In this document: in pieces, positions 11,351-23,290 of the stretch
How the letters are laid out: each line of letters begins with the position of its first letter
Position numbering within the stretch: the first letter of the stretch is position 1
Origin: Whitmania pigra
Lineage: Eukaryota; Annelida; Clitellata; Hirudinida; Haemopidae
Direction of reading: 5' to 3'
DNA length: 64,000 nt
NCBI GenBank assembly: GCA_021613335.1
Contig: JAJTWR010000021.1
Span: 2,438,001 to 2,502,000 of the forward strand
Program-made: the position numbers and the translations under genes
The notes under the pieces: model-generated
The model's input: the letters and a program-made list of their open reading frames with translations, nothing else
Told to the model about the DNA's origin: nothing
The model's database searches: none

Positions 11351-12530
11351 GATGCTTCTCTATTTCCAATTACAAAATTTATATAATATCAATGATTACA
11401 GTGAAGTAAGTTAGTTTAATAAGACTGCAAAAATGTCTTGCACGAGGGAATATCTAATTACATTTTAATCAATAAAATTTTCTTATAATGAATTTCAAGA
11501 CCAATTTCAAGGCTTTACTGAAACTTCCAAACTATTTTAAATCCAATATTATTATTAGTATGTTTACTATTTCATAAACAACTTGACAAAACCGCCCAAG
11601 CTGCATATGTGAATATTCAACAACTTCAATAAGACTTTACAATTTATTTAATAAGAAGGTAACATGTAACACTATAACTTATAACAGTGATTTCAATGGC
11701 AATCTAAATGCCCTCTTATTACCCGTAACATATAAGTACATTAAGAAAATTCAAGCAAAATATAAGTGAAAATTAAAGCTTGCCATCACCTGAAGCTAAA
11801 TAAAACTTAGGAAATTATAATTTAATAATTAATTACCACATTGGAATTTTATTTGTCACATCATATGAGCATGTCGTTTATGTCAAGGCAACTCTTATTT
11901 ATTTATTTGAATGAAGTCCGTTGCATAACTAAGATGATTTGGACAAAGTCAATAAAGGTACCTTAACTTCATAACCATTTATATACCACTTCTTCCAACA
12001 GTGGCGAAATACGTCCTTATTATAGCCCTTTGTATGGGCACTTCGTTATGCTTTATAAAAGCCTTGATTAACAATCACATACCAACGTAAAGAACTAAAT
12101 TCTAGTCTAGTTTGTTAACGCTACCATTGAAAACAAAATTAAGGAATAAACATCTTTAAAGGTGAATATCGCTTATTAAAATGTCTGTAAATTTAATATT
12201 TTAAAATGTTAATATTTTTCATAAAACTTATAACACGTACCCCTGAACCAACGAGAAAGCGTCGAAAATCTAAATCCGAAAGCTCAGGTCACAAATCATT
12301 TTAAAAAATAACGAAATTAGGCGCGACTGCAACACCAGCCAAGGTCTAGTAAACAATAGAAACTAAAATTTTATCAACAAAATCGCATAAAACAAATAAA
12401 AAAGTAAAAATTGCAAATGCAATATTTACACAAAATATACAGATAACAACAACAGAGGCGCTTCTCGGCGCTTACCATCTTTTATTAAGTCCTTCTACTA
12501 ATCAATTAATTTAAACGATTTATATCATGG
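11351..12530. other. Intergenic sequence upstream of RMDN, no gene seen
   Basis: AT-rich spacer between the RMDN start codon at 11350 and the LINE beginning near 12535. It should hold the RMDN promoter and 5' UTR on the minus strand, but I cannot point to a TATA box or initiator with confidence. No open frame resembles a protein family. Confidence 0.4.
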
Positions 12531-12534
12531 TGGC

Positions 12535-14412
12535 CTGGCTGTACTGTCCTCCCCTTCAGTTAAACTGCAGCAGCAAAACCTCTGTTTCAACCCAACTACC
12601 TTTGAATTTCTTGCCGTTCACATAAACAAAGACGCCAAACACATGAACCTACTGACAATATACAGGTCTGGAAACAGAGACTCTGTTTTTCTCAGAACTC
12701 TCGGAGCTGCTGCGTCGTTTTGTCATTGGCTCCCCGACACTGTTTGTTACTGGGGACATAAATATTCACCTCGAAAAGACTGATGATTCGAACAGCCTGG
12801 TCTTCAGTAATCTGATTTCATCTTTTGGCCTCAGACAGATTGTTGCCGGTCCCACCCATGATTGCGGTGGAACCCTGGACATTGTCCTTGAGAGAAACGA
12901 TGATGGCCTACTTACGGCGGTCGAGAAGTTGGAAAGTGGTCTTTCTGACCACAAACTTCTAACTTGTATGACCTCGTCCTCAGTCTCTCGTCACATACCA
13001 GATGCAAATAGGGTCAGGCTCTGGAGGAGTCTTGAAATGCCTCTCTTCGAACGACTTCTCGGCACCTCTCCTTTGACCAACCCAGAGATGTGGACCTCCA
13101 TGGATGCTGATTGCCTGGCTGAGCTTTACAATGACACTCTCAATGAGGTAGTTGAGAGGTCCCTCCCAATCGACGCCACGCTTCTACAAATACAGACAGC
13201 CATGGTTTGATGCTGAGTGCATGAGGGTGAGATCACATCTGACTCGACTCAGAAGACGGCGTGCCAGCACCGACATCATCAGGGCTTGTGCCCGCTCATA
13301 TGCTGCTCTGCTACATCAAAAGCGTCGTAACTACTATGCCAGGCGCATAGCAGAGGTGCGCCATCCTGCCAGAAGATGGAAGCTAATAGGAGATGCTACT
13401 GGTTTAGGCAGCGTCACAAACAGATTGGCTGCTCCGGCCCCTCTAGTCTACCGCGAGTACCTTGACGGAAAATTAACTGCCATCCTTTCAGCCACGAGTG
13501 ATGCTCCATCACCTCACTTCCTTCCCTGTGTCACAGATTCGGGGCTGCAGCAATTTCAGCCAACCTCCATAGGCGAGATCCATGAGCTCATCAACTCCCT
13601 CCCCCACAAGCAGTCAGGACTTGACCCAATACCCACATGTTCTTGCTCCATTCGTCGTTCATCTGTTCAACAAATCCTTACTTCTGGGCCAAGTTCCCCA
13701 CTCCTTCAAGATGGCACAAGTTCAGCCCATACTCAAGAAGCCCACACTCGACCTGTTAGCACCTTCATCGTACCGCCCAATATCGAATCTAAGCGTCATT
13801 TCAAAGCTTCTCGAACGACTCGTACTTAGACGTCTCCTGTTCTACCTCAACAGCAACGCTTTCTTTTTCAGCACACAGTCTGCCTATCGACCGTATCACT
13901 CCACTGAGACCGCCATACTGAAGGTTGTGTCCAACATACGCATGGCACTTGATGCAGGTCAGGTCTCCCTCCTCCTTCTGCTGGACATGTCAGCGGCCTT
14001 TGACACCGTTGACCATTATATCCTCATCGCCAGGCTGGATGAAACATTTGGAGTTCGTCACAATGCACTGCAGTGGTTTAGAAATTATTTGTCGGAACGA
14101 CATGAGACAATAGTGTCGTCACAATCTGCTAGTCCCACCCATCTTGTGCAATCGGGCATTCTCCAGGGATCTGTCTTAGGACCAATATTGTTCACATTAT
14201 ATGTGGCTGACATTGAAAACATCTCCAAACATAGACTTTTCAGTCATCAGCATGCCGATGACATTCAGATCTACGGCAACTCCAGACTTGAAGATGCCCC
14301 TACCCTTGTTGGTCGTTTGTCGGACTGCCTTCACGATATTATTTCCTGGACAGCCTCCAATAGGCTACTACTCAATGCTGGAAAGAATGAAGCAATCTGG
14401 TTCGGCAAGTAA
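12535..14412 (+). mobile_element. CR1/L2-like LINE, endonuclease and reverse transcriptase
   Basis: This encodes an apurinic-type endonuclease and a reverse transcriptase in several broken frames. At 12745-12960 the frame gives FVTGDINIHLEK, GPTHDCGGTLDIVLERND and SGLSDHKLLTC, the C-terminal blocks of APE-type endonucleases (GD.N, D..L, SDH). Frame 13152-13829 gives the connecting region; frame 13582-14412 gives the RT core (SYRPISNLSVISKLLERLVL, STQSAYRPYHSTETAILKV). Catalytic motif A is LLLLLDMSAAFDTVDHYIL; motif B is GILQGSVLGPILFTLYVADI. Motif C is HADDIQIYG, where the usual Tyr/Phe before the two aspartates has become His. The frame stops at 14410 and the sequence changes to an unrelated retroelement tail. 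The 5' end is truncated or degraded. Confidence 0.85.
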
Positions 14413-14570
14413 CGTGCTGAAAGACGAGAAATACTCTGAGCTAGTGAAAGATCTAGAGGTGAGAGGGTTTCGGATAACGCTAATGCCCATTGAAGTTGGA
14501 GAGGTTTACTTGGTAAGTCAGCCTACACGTTCATCACTGAAATACGCTCATCAAGCGGGAAAGAACTAGG
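14412..14570 (+). pseudogene. RLE-type retrotransposon C-terminal fragment joined to the LINE
   Basis: The frame at 14416-14569 reads VLKDEKYSELVKDLEVRGFR, then TLMPIEVGEVYLVSQPTRSS. This follows the endonuclease segment at 5515-5640 ([36 protein letters not shown]). The catalytic PD and E residues upstream are absent because the LINE RT sequence abuts at about 14411. It is a chimeric junction between two unrelated retroelement families, not a functional fusion: the LINE frame ends in a stop. Confidence 0.5.
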
Positions 14571-14908
14571 GCAAGGATGAAAATGTCGGAGGCAGCATTG
14601 TGTTGGATTTGGGAGACGAGAGGCCGTAAGCGTTGCTAAGCATAGAGATCGAGGTTTGGTTGTTGAGATAATGGGAATGAGCGTTTGAGGCAATACGCGC
14701 GTCCGGTGAGCATATATTTCTAAGTGAGGGCTGCCGCTTCAAAGAAATTATAACGCTCAGTTTGCATTATGTGGGATTTTTCACAATACATAACTAAATT
14801 GACAATATTCTCACATTTATAACTGATGCAAAAGTCATTAACAAAACTTTAAGATTTTTTTAAGCCTCCAGCAAAATCCCAACATTGATTATTTAAATCA
14901 CTAAATAA

Positions 14909-17900
14909 TCAAACAAGTTTTTTGGCTTTAAAGAATCCTTTAAGGTGGTTCATTTGCCAAAAACCAGTGACTATTAAAATGATTAATTGTGCAAGAGCCC
15001 ACCAAAGCACCCTCTGGTTTGTGCTTTCGCTGGTCTCCCTGAATCTTTCTTCTCGATACTAAAATGAAATAAAACAATAATTATTCATTTAACTTGCGAT
15101 AACAATAAATAATCTTTTATAAACTTTTTGCAATATAACCAAATATAAAAATCAATAATGAACATCATAGCCAGTTAAGTAATAAATGTTTCTAGACATA
15201 CAAAGACCAGCCTATAATAAATTTATACCCTCTGGTAATTCTGCTCCTTTGATATCATTTCAACTTGATCTAGCAACTGCCTGACCCTAAGTTGAAGTTC
15301 AGAAAGTTTGTCTTTTGAAGCAATTTCTTGATAATCATTTGCTCTTTCCCCAACTTGAATATTTAGGTGTACCCTCTACCAAGTAACAAATCATGAAAAG
15401 GTTATGAATCTCCAAAATAACTGAGCCAAAACAATCACAAAAACAAAATCACTCTGGTGTAAACTCAAATACATTTAAAGGAAATAAAACTAGGACTGGG
15501 AAAGATTAATTAATTTATTTATGATATTTAAATGTTTAACTTTGAATGAAATACAAAAGGTTCTATAGTTCTACAAACAAACTGATAGCTTATAAAATTA
15601 TTATAGACCTATTCAAGCCTTATGATGTACCAACTAAAATTCGATTAAACCAAAGTTTTTTGATGAAACCAATTTTTTGTTGATTTTTTAAAGTAAACTT
15701 CCAGTTTTTTAAATGACAACTTATTCCCCTGAGTTAAAAAAAAGATAAATTTATGAATTTAATAAAGTGTGATACAGTGTATGAAAAGTTGCCTTACATC
15801 AGGGGTGGTGAACCTATGGCACGTGAGATGAATGTGCATGATGCTGAGAAAAAGAAATTATGCATCTTGAAAGTAAAAAAAATAAGTACAAAAAGAAAAA
15901 TCTATTCCATTGAATGTAAGACAGAAATTGTGGAAGACTCACTAGACAAGAATCTTACAGCTTTCTGTAAAGAAAATAAGTGGAATATCCGAATGATCCT
16001 CAAATGGCGAGCATAGTATTATGACCTCAGTTAACAGTGAGATAAGAAGTAAAAGTGTGGATCAGAAACTCTGTGAAGACTAACCTGCGAGATGTTGTGA
16101 GTTGGGTCAAGAATTCAGTGCGTCAAATCACTGACAGTTGCGTTTCCACTGCAGCAGGGTACATGAGCATGAAGTTCTCTTGTTAAACATGAGAGATTGA
16201 AACCAATGGTTCAAAGATAAATGGATTCGCAAGAAATTCAGAGTTTGGAGATTTATAATCTTGCTCCAGAAGAAATTGATATGAATGTATTTGATTAATT
16301 TTAAAAAATCTAACTGATGAATTTTCTAACATTCTTGTAAAATATTAATTTTTTTAATAAATGATTAAAACCATACTCCTTGCCTCTCGTAGCTCAATAA
16401 TTTGTGTAACATGAAAAAATGTTTTGGTGGGTTATTGATTATGAAAATATAAGACACCCCTTGAAAATAAGCCCTATCTATGCATCTTTTGGAGCAAAAA
16501 TTAATATAAGACACTGTTTTATTTTCAGAAAAACATGGTATGGAATAAATCCCATCATCTTATTCAAGAATAATTTCACCATAAGACAAAATATCCAGCT
16601 ACAATTAACTTGGAAACTCTAAGTTTGGCCATGTTTTCCTGGATGTAATTACATGACTTTGAAACGCAACTTGTTGACTTACAGTCAAGCTCAATTTGGA
16701 AACAAAAAATTGTTGACTTAAGAGTGCAACTAGAAATAATTGAATGTGACTGGTTAAATGGATCAACAGAACCTCAGATAACAGTTGAAAATGAGATTCT
16801 TAAATGGCGAGCATGCCTGGAACTTTCAATTCTCTAATAAAAGTAAAGGCGATTTAATCAAGTTTCTCATCTACTTACTTATGTGAATCATTGCTTTCAA
16901 CAATGAATAATATAACATCAACTACCAGAAATTGTTTAACTGATGATTTACAGTGATGTGCAGTAATGAAGTCATTGTAATGCATTATTGTACTTACATG
17001 CGGTTGCAGTACTTTTCACTATATAATATTTAAAATGTCCTATCTTTATTTTAAACTCTAATTGAATATTATTTTGTGGTTAGTTTGAGAATCTTTTTCC
17101 TTAAAATAAATTAATAATCACTAGATTAATTAACTAATAAAAATCCCATCCCTAAAACACATAACAAAATCATATCTTTAAACAAGATATGTTTGTTGAC
17201 CACAAAATAACTAAACAGATACCTATACATAGATATCAAAGCTAATGCTAACCTAAACATAATTTTTGAATTCTACTCATAAAATTCATAAACTTACTAG
17301 CTGTGTTGCTCCAAACAAGTTTGAAGCATTTGCATGAAGGCAAACAAAATGTTCTCCAGCCATATGAGATGTGAAAGAAAATCTTCCTTCTGAGGCATAG
17401 GTCTGGGCAAATAATTACTGAGGATCTTAGAGTCAAAATGAGTGCAAGATTTACAATTTGAAAAATGTTATTGCATATTAATGAAAAACACTATTTTTAA
17501 TCTTACAGCAAAATGATAAAAATGCAATAAGTAATAACAGTTTTCAGTATTCAAGCAAATGATTTATGTCACTTTTTGTCAGATTCAACAAAATATTTCA
17601 GAATTTAAATCTCATTGCAGACATTCTACCATTACTAGCATTTTAATAACATGGCTGCCTTTTTTGTGATTCAATAATCTAATGTATATAAAAATTTTCC
17701 ATCAAAATAAGACAAAAAAACAAATTTACGCTTATGCTTATGGCACTATACAAATAAATATATTTCTATTCCTATATTAAGATAGTAGCATGTGAAGGTT
17801 CATAATATCATTTTATTTAAACAAAAATAAATTCTTTAAGTGTCTCTAAAGTAGCACTTCCTGCTGCTTCTGCCTCGCTATCTTTCCTCAGGCTGTTTGC

Positions 17901-19026
17901 CTGGACCAGGAGATCCGTGTTCATGGTTGTTACAATGCCCTCCATCAATATGCAAAATTCTGTCTGGCATATCCCTGTCATATTTTAGAGTCTTCAGCTT
18001 CTTCCTCAGCATAATCATGCCATCTTCATCTGCATTTCTTCCTGAGGTTCTGCCTTTTTCATCTCCTCATGCAATGCATCTAAATAAAATTGGTATCTCT
18101 GCCTCAATGCTTTAAAATGACCCCGGACTGATTTATTAATCCTAAAATTGCTCACTGCTGATATGGTCTCTTATCATTCTCCTTGTACTTAAGCTTTTTA
18201 ATTTTCACAACTCATACTTGTATATAGAAAAGCAACTTTCAACAAATGCCTGACCATGACTCAAACGTTCAAACAAATTCTGCTTGTTTGAAAGGTTGAC
18301 AATAAAAATCAGTACAGTGGCGTGCAAAGTTCAGTTGAGTTCAGCAAGGTTAAAAACAAATGTAATAGGAGTTTTTAAAATCAGCTCCTGCAAAGCCCGA
18401 AAAGCCACAACAAAGCTTAAATGGATAGACAAATGCTAAAAATGATTGTGACTCACTCTTGAGAGCATGGATTTATCATCTGGATCTCTAACATCAACAT
18501 GCATCCCCAGACCAGAAACAGATGGTATGAATTGATTGGAGTTCGGATCAAAGATTTCAACCTTGTACTTTCCTTTTTGATTAAAATTACAACAAAATAT
18601 TAAGTTTAAACAAATAAAGTTTACTCCAATTCATATTTATCTAAATAAATATAAGAGCAACTATTGCTATTTCCTCAATTGTTTTCATCCCGCTCACTCA
18701 ATTGGAAGAACTAAATCGGATCTGCTTGTTGTAGTGCCAGTATATCCACATGGGATCATTTTGTGCACTCAAAAAACAAATTGTTGCACGTGCAATTAGA
18801 GATAGCAAATAGGTTAAAAGGCTTAATTATATAAGGTTTGGGCTGCCTTTAATGGTCGGCACACTTCTATACTTCAGTTGCAGTAATCGTAAAATTTAAT
18901 CTTACCAACAACGATTGTCTCATCCGGAATATCTTCTATGAAACACTTTTTCTGTGTTTGAGGAATATGAAAATAAAGACATTCCACGACAGAAATAAGA
19001 GCGGCGAACAAGCAGAGGCGATCCAT
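14909..19026 (-). CDS. TMED9: p24 cargo receptor, TMED4/TMED9 (alpha) class
   Basis: p24/TMED proteins are type I membrane proteins that cycle between ER and Golgi in COPI/COPII vesicles as cargo receptors. Five exons: 19026-18906, 18572-18457, 17402-17298, 15375-15229, 15058-14909. They total 639 bases (212 residues plus stop) with consistent phases. The start at 19026 gives a signal peptide ([16 protein letters not shown]); an upstream in-frame ATG at 19068 would put charged residues first. The lumenal GOLD domain begins [20 protein letters not shown] and carries [20 protein letters not shown]. The coiled coil follows ([20 protein letters not shown]), then [20 protein letters not shown], the membrane helix, and a tail ending FFKAKKLV. 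The C-terminal dilysine KKLV is the COPI-binding signal of this subclass. Length is slightly below the vertebrate homologues. Introns hold repeat fragments but no coding damage. I cannot separate TMED4 from TMED9. Confidence 0.96.
15799..16016 (+). repeat. Possible hAT terminal fragment
   Basis: CAGGGGTGGTGAACCTATGG followed by CACGTG at 15799-15824 looks like a hAT (Charlie-type) terminal inverted repeat. An 87-codon frame (15753-16016) runs across it with [15 protein letters not shown] at its end. A related piece (TTAAATGGCGAGCATGCCTGG) lies at 16800-16820. No matching second terminus was found. It lies in TMED intron 3. Confidence 0.3.
16435..16560. repeat. MITE-like palindromic repeat
   Basis: ATAAGACACCCCTTGAAAAT then AAGCCCTATCTATGCATCTT, GGAGCAAAAATTAATATAAG and TGTTTTATTTTCAGAAAAAC form a short element with inverted arms (TTGAAAATAAG against TTTTATTTTCAG). 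A more decayed relative is at 9575-9665. In TMED intron 3. Confidence 0.38.
17870..18115 (-). pseudogene. Coiled-coil tail of a hAT-like transposase, duplicate of 36340-36625
   Basis: On the minus strand the DNA is clearly homologous to the plus strand at 36340-36600. Shared segments include CTGAAGACTCTAAAATATGA versus CTGAAGACTCTAAAACATGA, and CAGGCAAACAGCCTGAGGAA in both. The encoded peptide is the charged, coiled-coil C-terminus that follows the hAT dimerisation block in the other copy. It sits in TMED intron 2, antisense-neutral (same strand as TMED), and has no intact frame. Confidence 0.55.
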
Positions 19027-19298
19027 CGTGATATGCACAAGAACCGGAATTTTGCCACGTATTCGCAAGCGTACTTTAATTGTAAAGAATAAAATTATGT
19101 TTTTAAATATAAGAGTAATAATTTTTCATTTCAAAACATTTTAATCCAATGCAGATGTATGTGAATGAATGTGATGTAAATTAATTAACAGACAAATATT
19201 GTAATAAAGATTAATGAATTTTTTATACTTTAGATAAATGTACTAGACAATGTTTGAAAGACTGAGTTAAATTATTGTGGAAATAGTACATTCCTAAG

Positions 19299-20660
19299 CA
19301 GTGTTGTAAAAATTACCTCATTTCGGTAACTAGTTACAAGTAAAAGTAATACCTCAAAAAGCTACTTAAGTATAAGTAAGAGTATTGTCTCAAAAATTTA
19401 CTCAAGTAAAAGTTAAAAGTTACAGGGTCTAAAATTACTTTTAAGTAACAATTACAAGTAACTTTGATGCCGCCATTATTGTGATCATACATCATTCCGT
19501 ATTATTTAAAAGGAATTGTTTCTCTTATCGTTAAAACAATTACTGGTATTAACTGCTAGTACTAACAGTCATTAAGTAATAACATTTGAACTAATGCATT
19601 TTTTTGGTGTTTTTATTATTTATTACATTACAATCACAAATTTTTGTTAATTTTTAACATAACTAAGTCCTCGAATAGTTTGTCACTCATTATGGTCCTT
19701 CAGCTGTTCTTTGTCATACCAGCAGAGCTGAATAAATGTTCAACAGCTGCACTAGATGGCAGAGGAGTGTTCAACTGGATAAATAAATTCTTCAGGGTAT
19801 CGCTTCTAGTAATAATGTTCATGTCATCTGATCGGTCTCGAAGATACTGCATCAGAATATCAGTTGACCTTGTGCAATTGAAGAAACTGTCTTCAATACT
19901 GTCAGCATCAGATGAACGAGAGCTCAAAGCTCGTCCATCTTTGCTGCATTATTAGATGCTATTTTGGCTACCAGTTTCTCATCAAGCTTGACAATCGTTG
20001 GCAACAGATATCCCGTATTCCTTAACTTCTGTTGGATGCATGCGTTCCACGTGCTTCTTCAAGTTAGATGAAGAACCTTCATATGCTGAACATGTAGTTT
20101 TTGTTTCTGTTGGCAGAGTAGGCATTCATACTTCTATGATTTTCCTTTGATTGAAATCTGAACATTTTGTTCAAATACGGCCACGGACTATCTTCACCCT
20201 TGTTCCTCTTATCTTCGCTAACGACACTAAAAATGGCTTCAAATGAATCCATACTACGATATATTAAATCTTATATTATTATATGTATATAATATTATAT
20301 ATTAAAAAAGCTTCGGTATGACTAATCCAGAATTTCCGATTTAAAACAAAAACGACCGGCGATAACCACAATAACAAAAGAGCGATGATCGGGAAGGGGA
20401 AGGTTCTCGAACGAACCAAAGAATAACAATCTAGAATTTAAATTTTTTTTAAATAAATTAAACTAATTTAAAATGTTATTTATGTTACTTTGTAACGTCT
20501 TGCGCCAAAAAGGTAACGAATTAAAAGTATGACCAAAAATAGTAATTTGTTACAAGTAAGAGTACAAATTTTTTTTTGTAATTGTTACAAGTAAAAATTA
20601 CCAAAAAATGTAATTAATTACAGTAACGAATTACATGTAATTCGATACTGCACAACACTG
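19299..20660 (-). mobile_element. Internally deleted hAT element, copy A
   Basis: hAT transposons move by cut-and-paste and make 8-bp target duplications. Copy A is 1362 bp, starts CAGTGTTGTAAAAATTACC and ends GATACTGCACAACACTG (terminal match CAGTGTTGT). Perfect 8-bp duplications TTCCTAAG flank it (19291-19298 and 20661-20668). Transposase remnants lie on the minus strand. One is a BED-type zinc-finger block near 20030-20130 (SSNLKKHVERMHPTEVKEY in the sister copies). The other is the C-terminal dimerisation block at 19700-19927 (KNLFIQLNTPLPSSAAVEHL, FSSAGMTKNS). The DDE catalytic core between them is missing, so the element depends on a full-length partner. It lies about 270 bp upstream of the TMED start codon. 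Confidence 0.93.
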
Positions 20661-21434
20661 TTCCTAAGCAAGCGAACCTTTTATGCATAAGCATTTCGAG
20701 ATGGCTGCGACCAGTGTTGTAAAAATTACCTCATTTCGGTAACTAGTTACAAGTAAAAGTAATACCTCAAAAAGCTACTTAAGTATAAGTAAGAGTATTG
20801 TCTCAAAAATTTACTCAAGTAAAAGTTAAAAGTTACAGTGTCCAAAAGTTACTTTTAAGTAAAAATTACAAGTAACTTTGATGCCGCCATTATTGTGATC
20901 ATACATCATTCCGTATTATTTAAAAGGAATTGTTTCTCTTATCGTTAAAACAATTACTGGTATTAACTGCTAGTACTAACAGTCATTAATTAATAACATT
21001 TGAACTAATGCATTCTTTTGGTGTTTTTATTATTTATTACATTACAATCACACATTTTTGTTAATTTTTAACATAACTAAGTCCTCGAATAGTTTGTCAC
21101 TCATTATGGTCCTTCAGCTGTTCTTTGTCATACCAGAAGAGCTGAATAAACGTTCAACAGCTGCACTAGCTAGCAGAGGAGTGTTCAACTGGATAAATAA
21201 TTTCTTCAGGGTATCGCTTCCAGTAATAATGTTCATGTCAACTGATCGGTCTCGAAGATACTGCATCAGAATATCAGTTGACCTTGTGCAATTGAAGAAA
21301 CTGTCTTCAATACTGTCAGCATCAGATGAACGAGAGCTCAAAGCTCGTCCATCTTTGCTGCATTAGAAGATGCTATTTTGGCTACCAGTTTCTCATCAAG
21401 CTTGACAATCGTTAGCAAAGATATCCCATATTCC

Positions 21435-22665
21435 CAGGGGCGCAACCAGCGAAAAATGCTGGGGGGGGCTCAAGTTTAGAAAAGCCCGACGCAGTCGAAA
21501 AATTTTTGAAACTGTTCAAATCAATACTACTAATTTTAATTAATAAAGAATTAAAGATAGAACTGATTATTATTATAAGTTTTTATTTATAAGTCTGCAG
21601 TCTTTTTTTGTATCTTTAATAATTTATTAATGAGCTTGACTATCTTCTGTTTCAAAGTTTCAAGCCAGTTAAAGCAACTGTAAAAAAAAAGTTTATGATA
21701 TGTTTAAAATTGTAATATGATATGATTGATATCCTAAACATTTCACCTAATCTAAATTATGTATAAAATTAAGATCCTAAACAGTTTAAAACAATTTTGA
21801 AATGTTGTAGTCTAAATTACATTTTGATGTGTTTACAGTTACAAAATAATTTTTCGATCAATCTGTGAAAATCTGTTCACCATTTTATTTACTGGAAGAA
21901 GTGCAGTAGTTGTTTTGTTCACAGATATTCTCAATAAACTTTGCAAACGACAGGCAGACATAGTCGTCCCGAGATGACTTTTAATAAGGCGAAGTTTAGA
22001 AAATGCCCTTTCTGCATCTGATGACGTAAATGTCTGAGTAAGAGCAACATCGAGCATATGCAACTCGGGCTGAATGCTTGTGGCACAGAAAAGATCTTGT
22101 AGTTCGATACACGCATTGGGGTCAGACTGATCAGCACGTAAACTTGTCGATGTGAATTGGAGCTGTCTTTGCACAGTTTCAGCGTCTTTTCCATGAAGGT
22201 TACAGAATTCCGAAAGCTCGGGAGTCATTGTGCCATTCTGCAAAGCATCAAGAGCAGCCAAGGCAGGGTTGTCAAAACGACATTATCTGATCATCAGATA
22301 ACCAGCGAAAAATGCTGAGGGGGGAGCTCAAGTTTAGACAAGGGACGAAAGCCCGACGCAGTCGAAAAATTTTTGAAACTGTTTAAATCAAAACTACCAA
22401 TTATAATTAATAAAGAATTAAAAATAGAACAGATTATTATTATTATGAGTTTGACTATCTTCTGTCTACAGTCTTATTTTGTATCTTTAATAATTTATTA
22501 ATGAGTTTGACTATCTTCTGTCTCAAAGTTTCAAACCAGTTAAATCCCCTTACCCCCCCCCCCCCCACCAAAAAAAAACTGATCGGATTTGGAAAAATTG
22601 CAGGGTCTCTCCTATTAGGCCTGGGGGGCGCAAGCCCCCCCTGCCCCCCCCTAGTTGCGCCACTG
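21435..22665 (-). mobile_element. Nested hAT element (ZMYM/DUF4371-related) inside copy B
   Basis: Left end CAGGGGCGCAACCAGCG; right end, read inward, CAGTGGCGCAACTAGGGGGG. The 8-bp duplications CATATTCC (21427-21434 and 22666-22673) are perfect, and removing the insert restores the sequence seen in copies C and D. Inside, a block at 21447-21600 (CGAAAAATGCTGGGGGGGGC, GACGCAGTCGAAAAATTTTT) is repeated at 22306-22445. A 100-bp stretch near 22440-22540 contains GAGTTTGACTATCTTCTGTC twice. The single open frame (21839-22261) is the transposase C-terminus, so this copy is itself non-autonomous. Confidence 0.9.
21839..22261 (-). pseudogene. hAT transposase C-terminal (dimerisation) fragment
   Basis: 140 residues, open from an internal Met to a natural stop. 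Key block: SSDAERAFSKLRLIKSHLGT, then SACRLQSLLRISV, the conserved hAT dimerisation signature found in DUF4371/ZMYM-type transposases (S..AER.FS.L+LIK+.LR..M....L..L..+S+). Upstream residues (ELSEFCNLHGKDAETVQRQL) fit the linker of that family. The N-terminal zinc finger and catalytic DDE domain are absent. It sits within the nested element at 21435-22665 and belongs to a different hAT lineage from copy B, whose terminal repeats differ. Confidence 0.8.
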
Positions 22666-23290
22666 CATATTCCTTAACTTCTGTTGGATGCATGCGTTCC
22701 ACGTGCTTCTTCAAGTTAGATGAAGAACCTTCACATGCTGAACATGTAGTTTTTGTTTCTGTTGGCAGAGTAGGCATGCATACTTATATGATTTTCCTTT
22801 GATTGAAATCTGAACATTTTGTTCAAATACGGCCACGGACTATCTTCACCCTTGTTCCTCTTATCTTCGCTAACGACACTAAAAATGGCTTCAAATGAAG
22901 CCATACTACGATATATTAAATCTTATCTTATGTTATTATATGTATACAATATTATATATTAAAAAAGCTTCGGTATGACTAATCAACAATTTCCGATTTA
23001 AAACAAAAACGACCGGCGATAACCACAATAACAAAAGAGCGATGATAGGGAAGGGGAAGGTTCTCGAACGAACCAAAGAATAACAATCTAGAATTTAAAT
23101 TTTTTTTAAATAAATTAAACTAATTTAAAATGTTATTTATGTTACTTTGTAACGTCTTGCGCCAAAAAGGTAACGAATTAAAAGTATGACCAAAAATAGT
23201 AATTTGTTACAAGTAAGAGTACAAAATGTTTTTTGTAATTGTTACAAGTAAAAATTACCAAAAAATGTAATGCACAACACTGGCTGCGAC

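Larger units (their letters stand above)
20712..23282 (-). mobile_element. Internally deleted hAT element, copy B, carrying a nested hAT
   Basis: Same family as copy A: CAGTGTTGTAAAAATTACC at the left and GTAATGCACAACACTG at the right. The 8-bp duplications GCTGCGAC (20704-20711 and 23283-23290) match exactly. The dimerisation block at 21114-21341 (KKLFIQLNTPLLASAAVERL, FSSSGMTKNS) and the zinc-finger block near 22680-22770 are on the minus strand. A 1231-bp foreign hAT at 21435-22665 separates them. About 20 bp of the right terminal region seen in copies A, C and D (around ATTACATGTAATTCGATAC) is missing just inside the end. Without the insert the copy would resemble A. Confidence 0.93.

Noticed and set aside
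21058..21366. Plus-strand open frames of about 100 codons repeated in the hAT copies
   Set aside because: Antisense shadows of the transposase dimerisation block, which matches known hAT proteins on the other strand.
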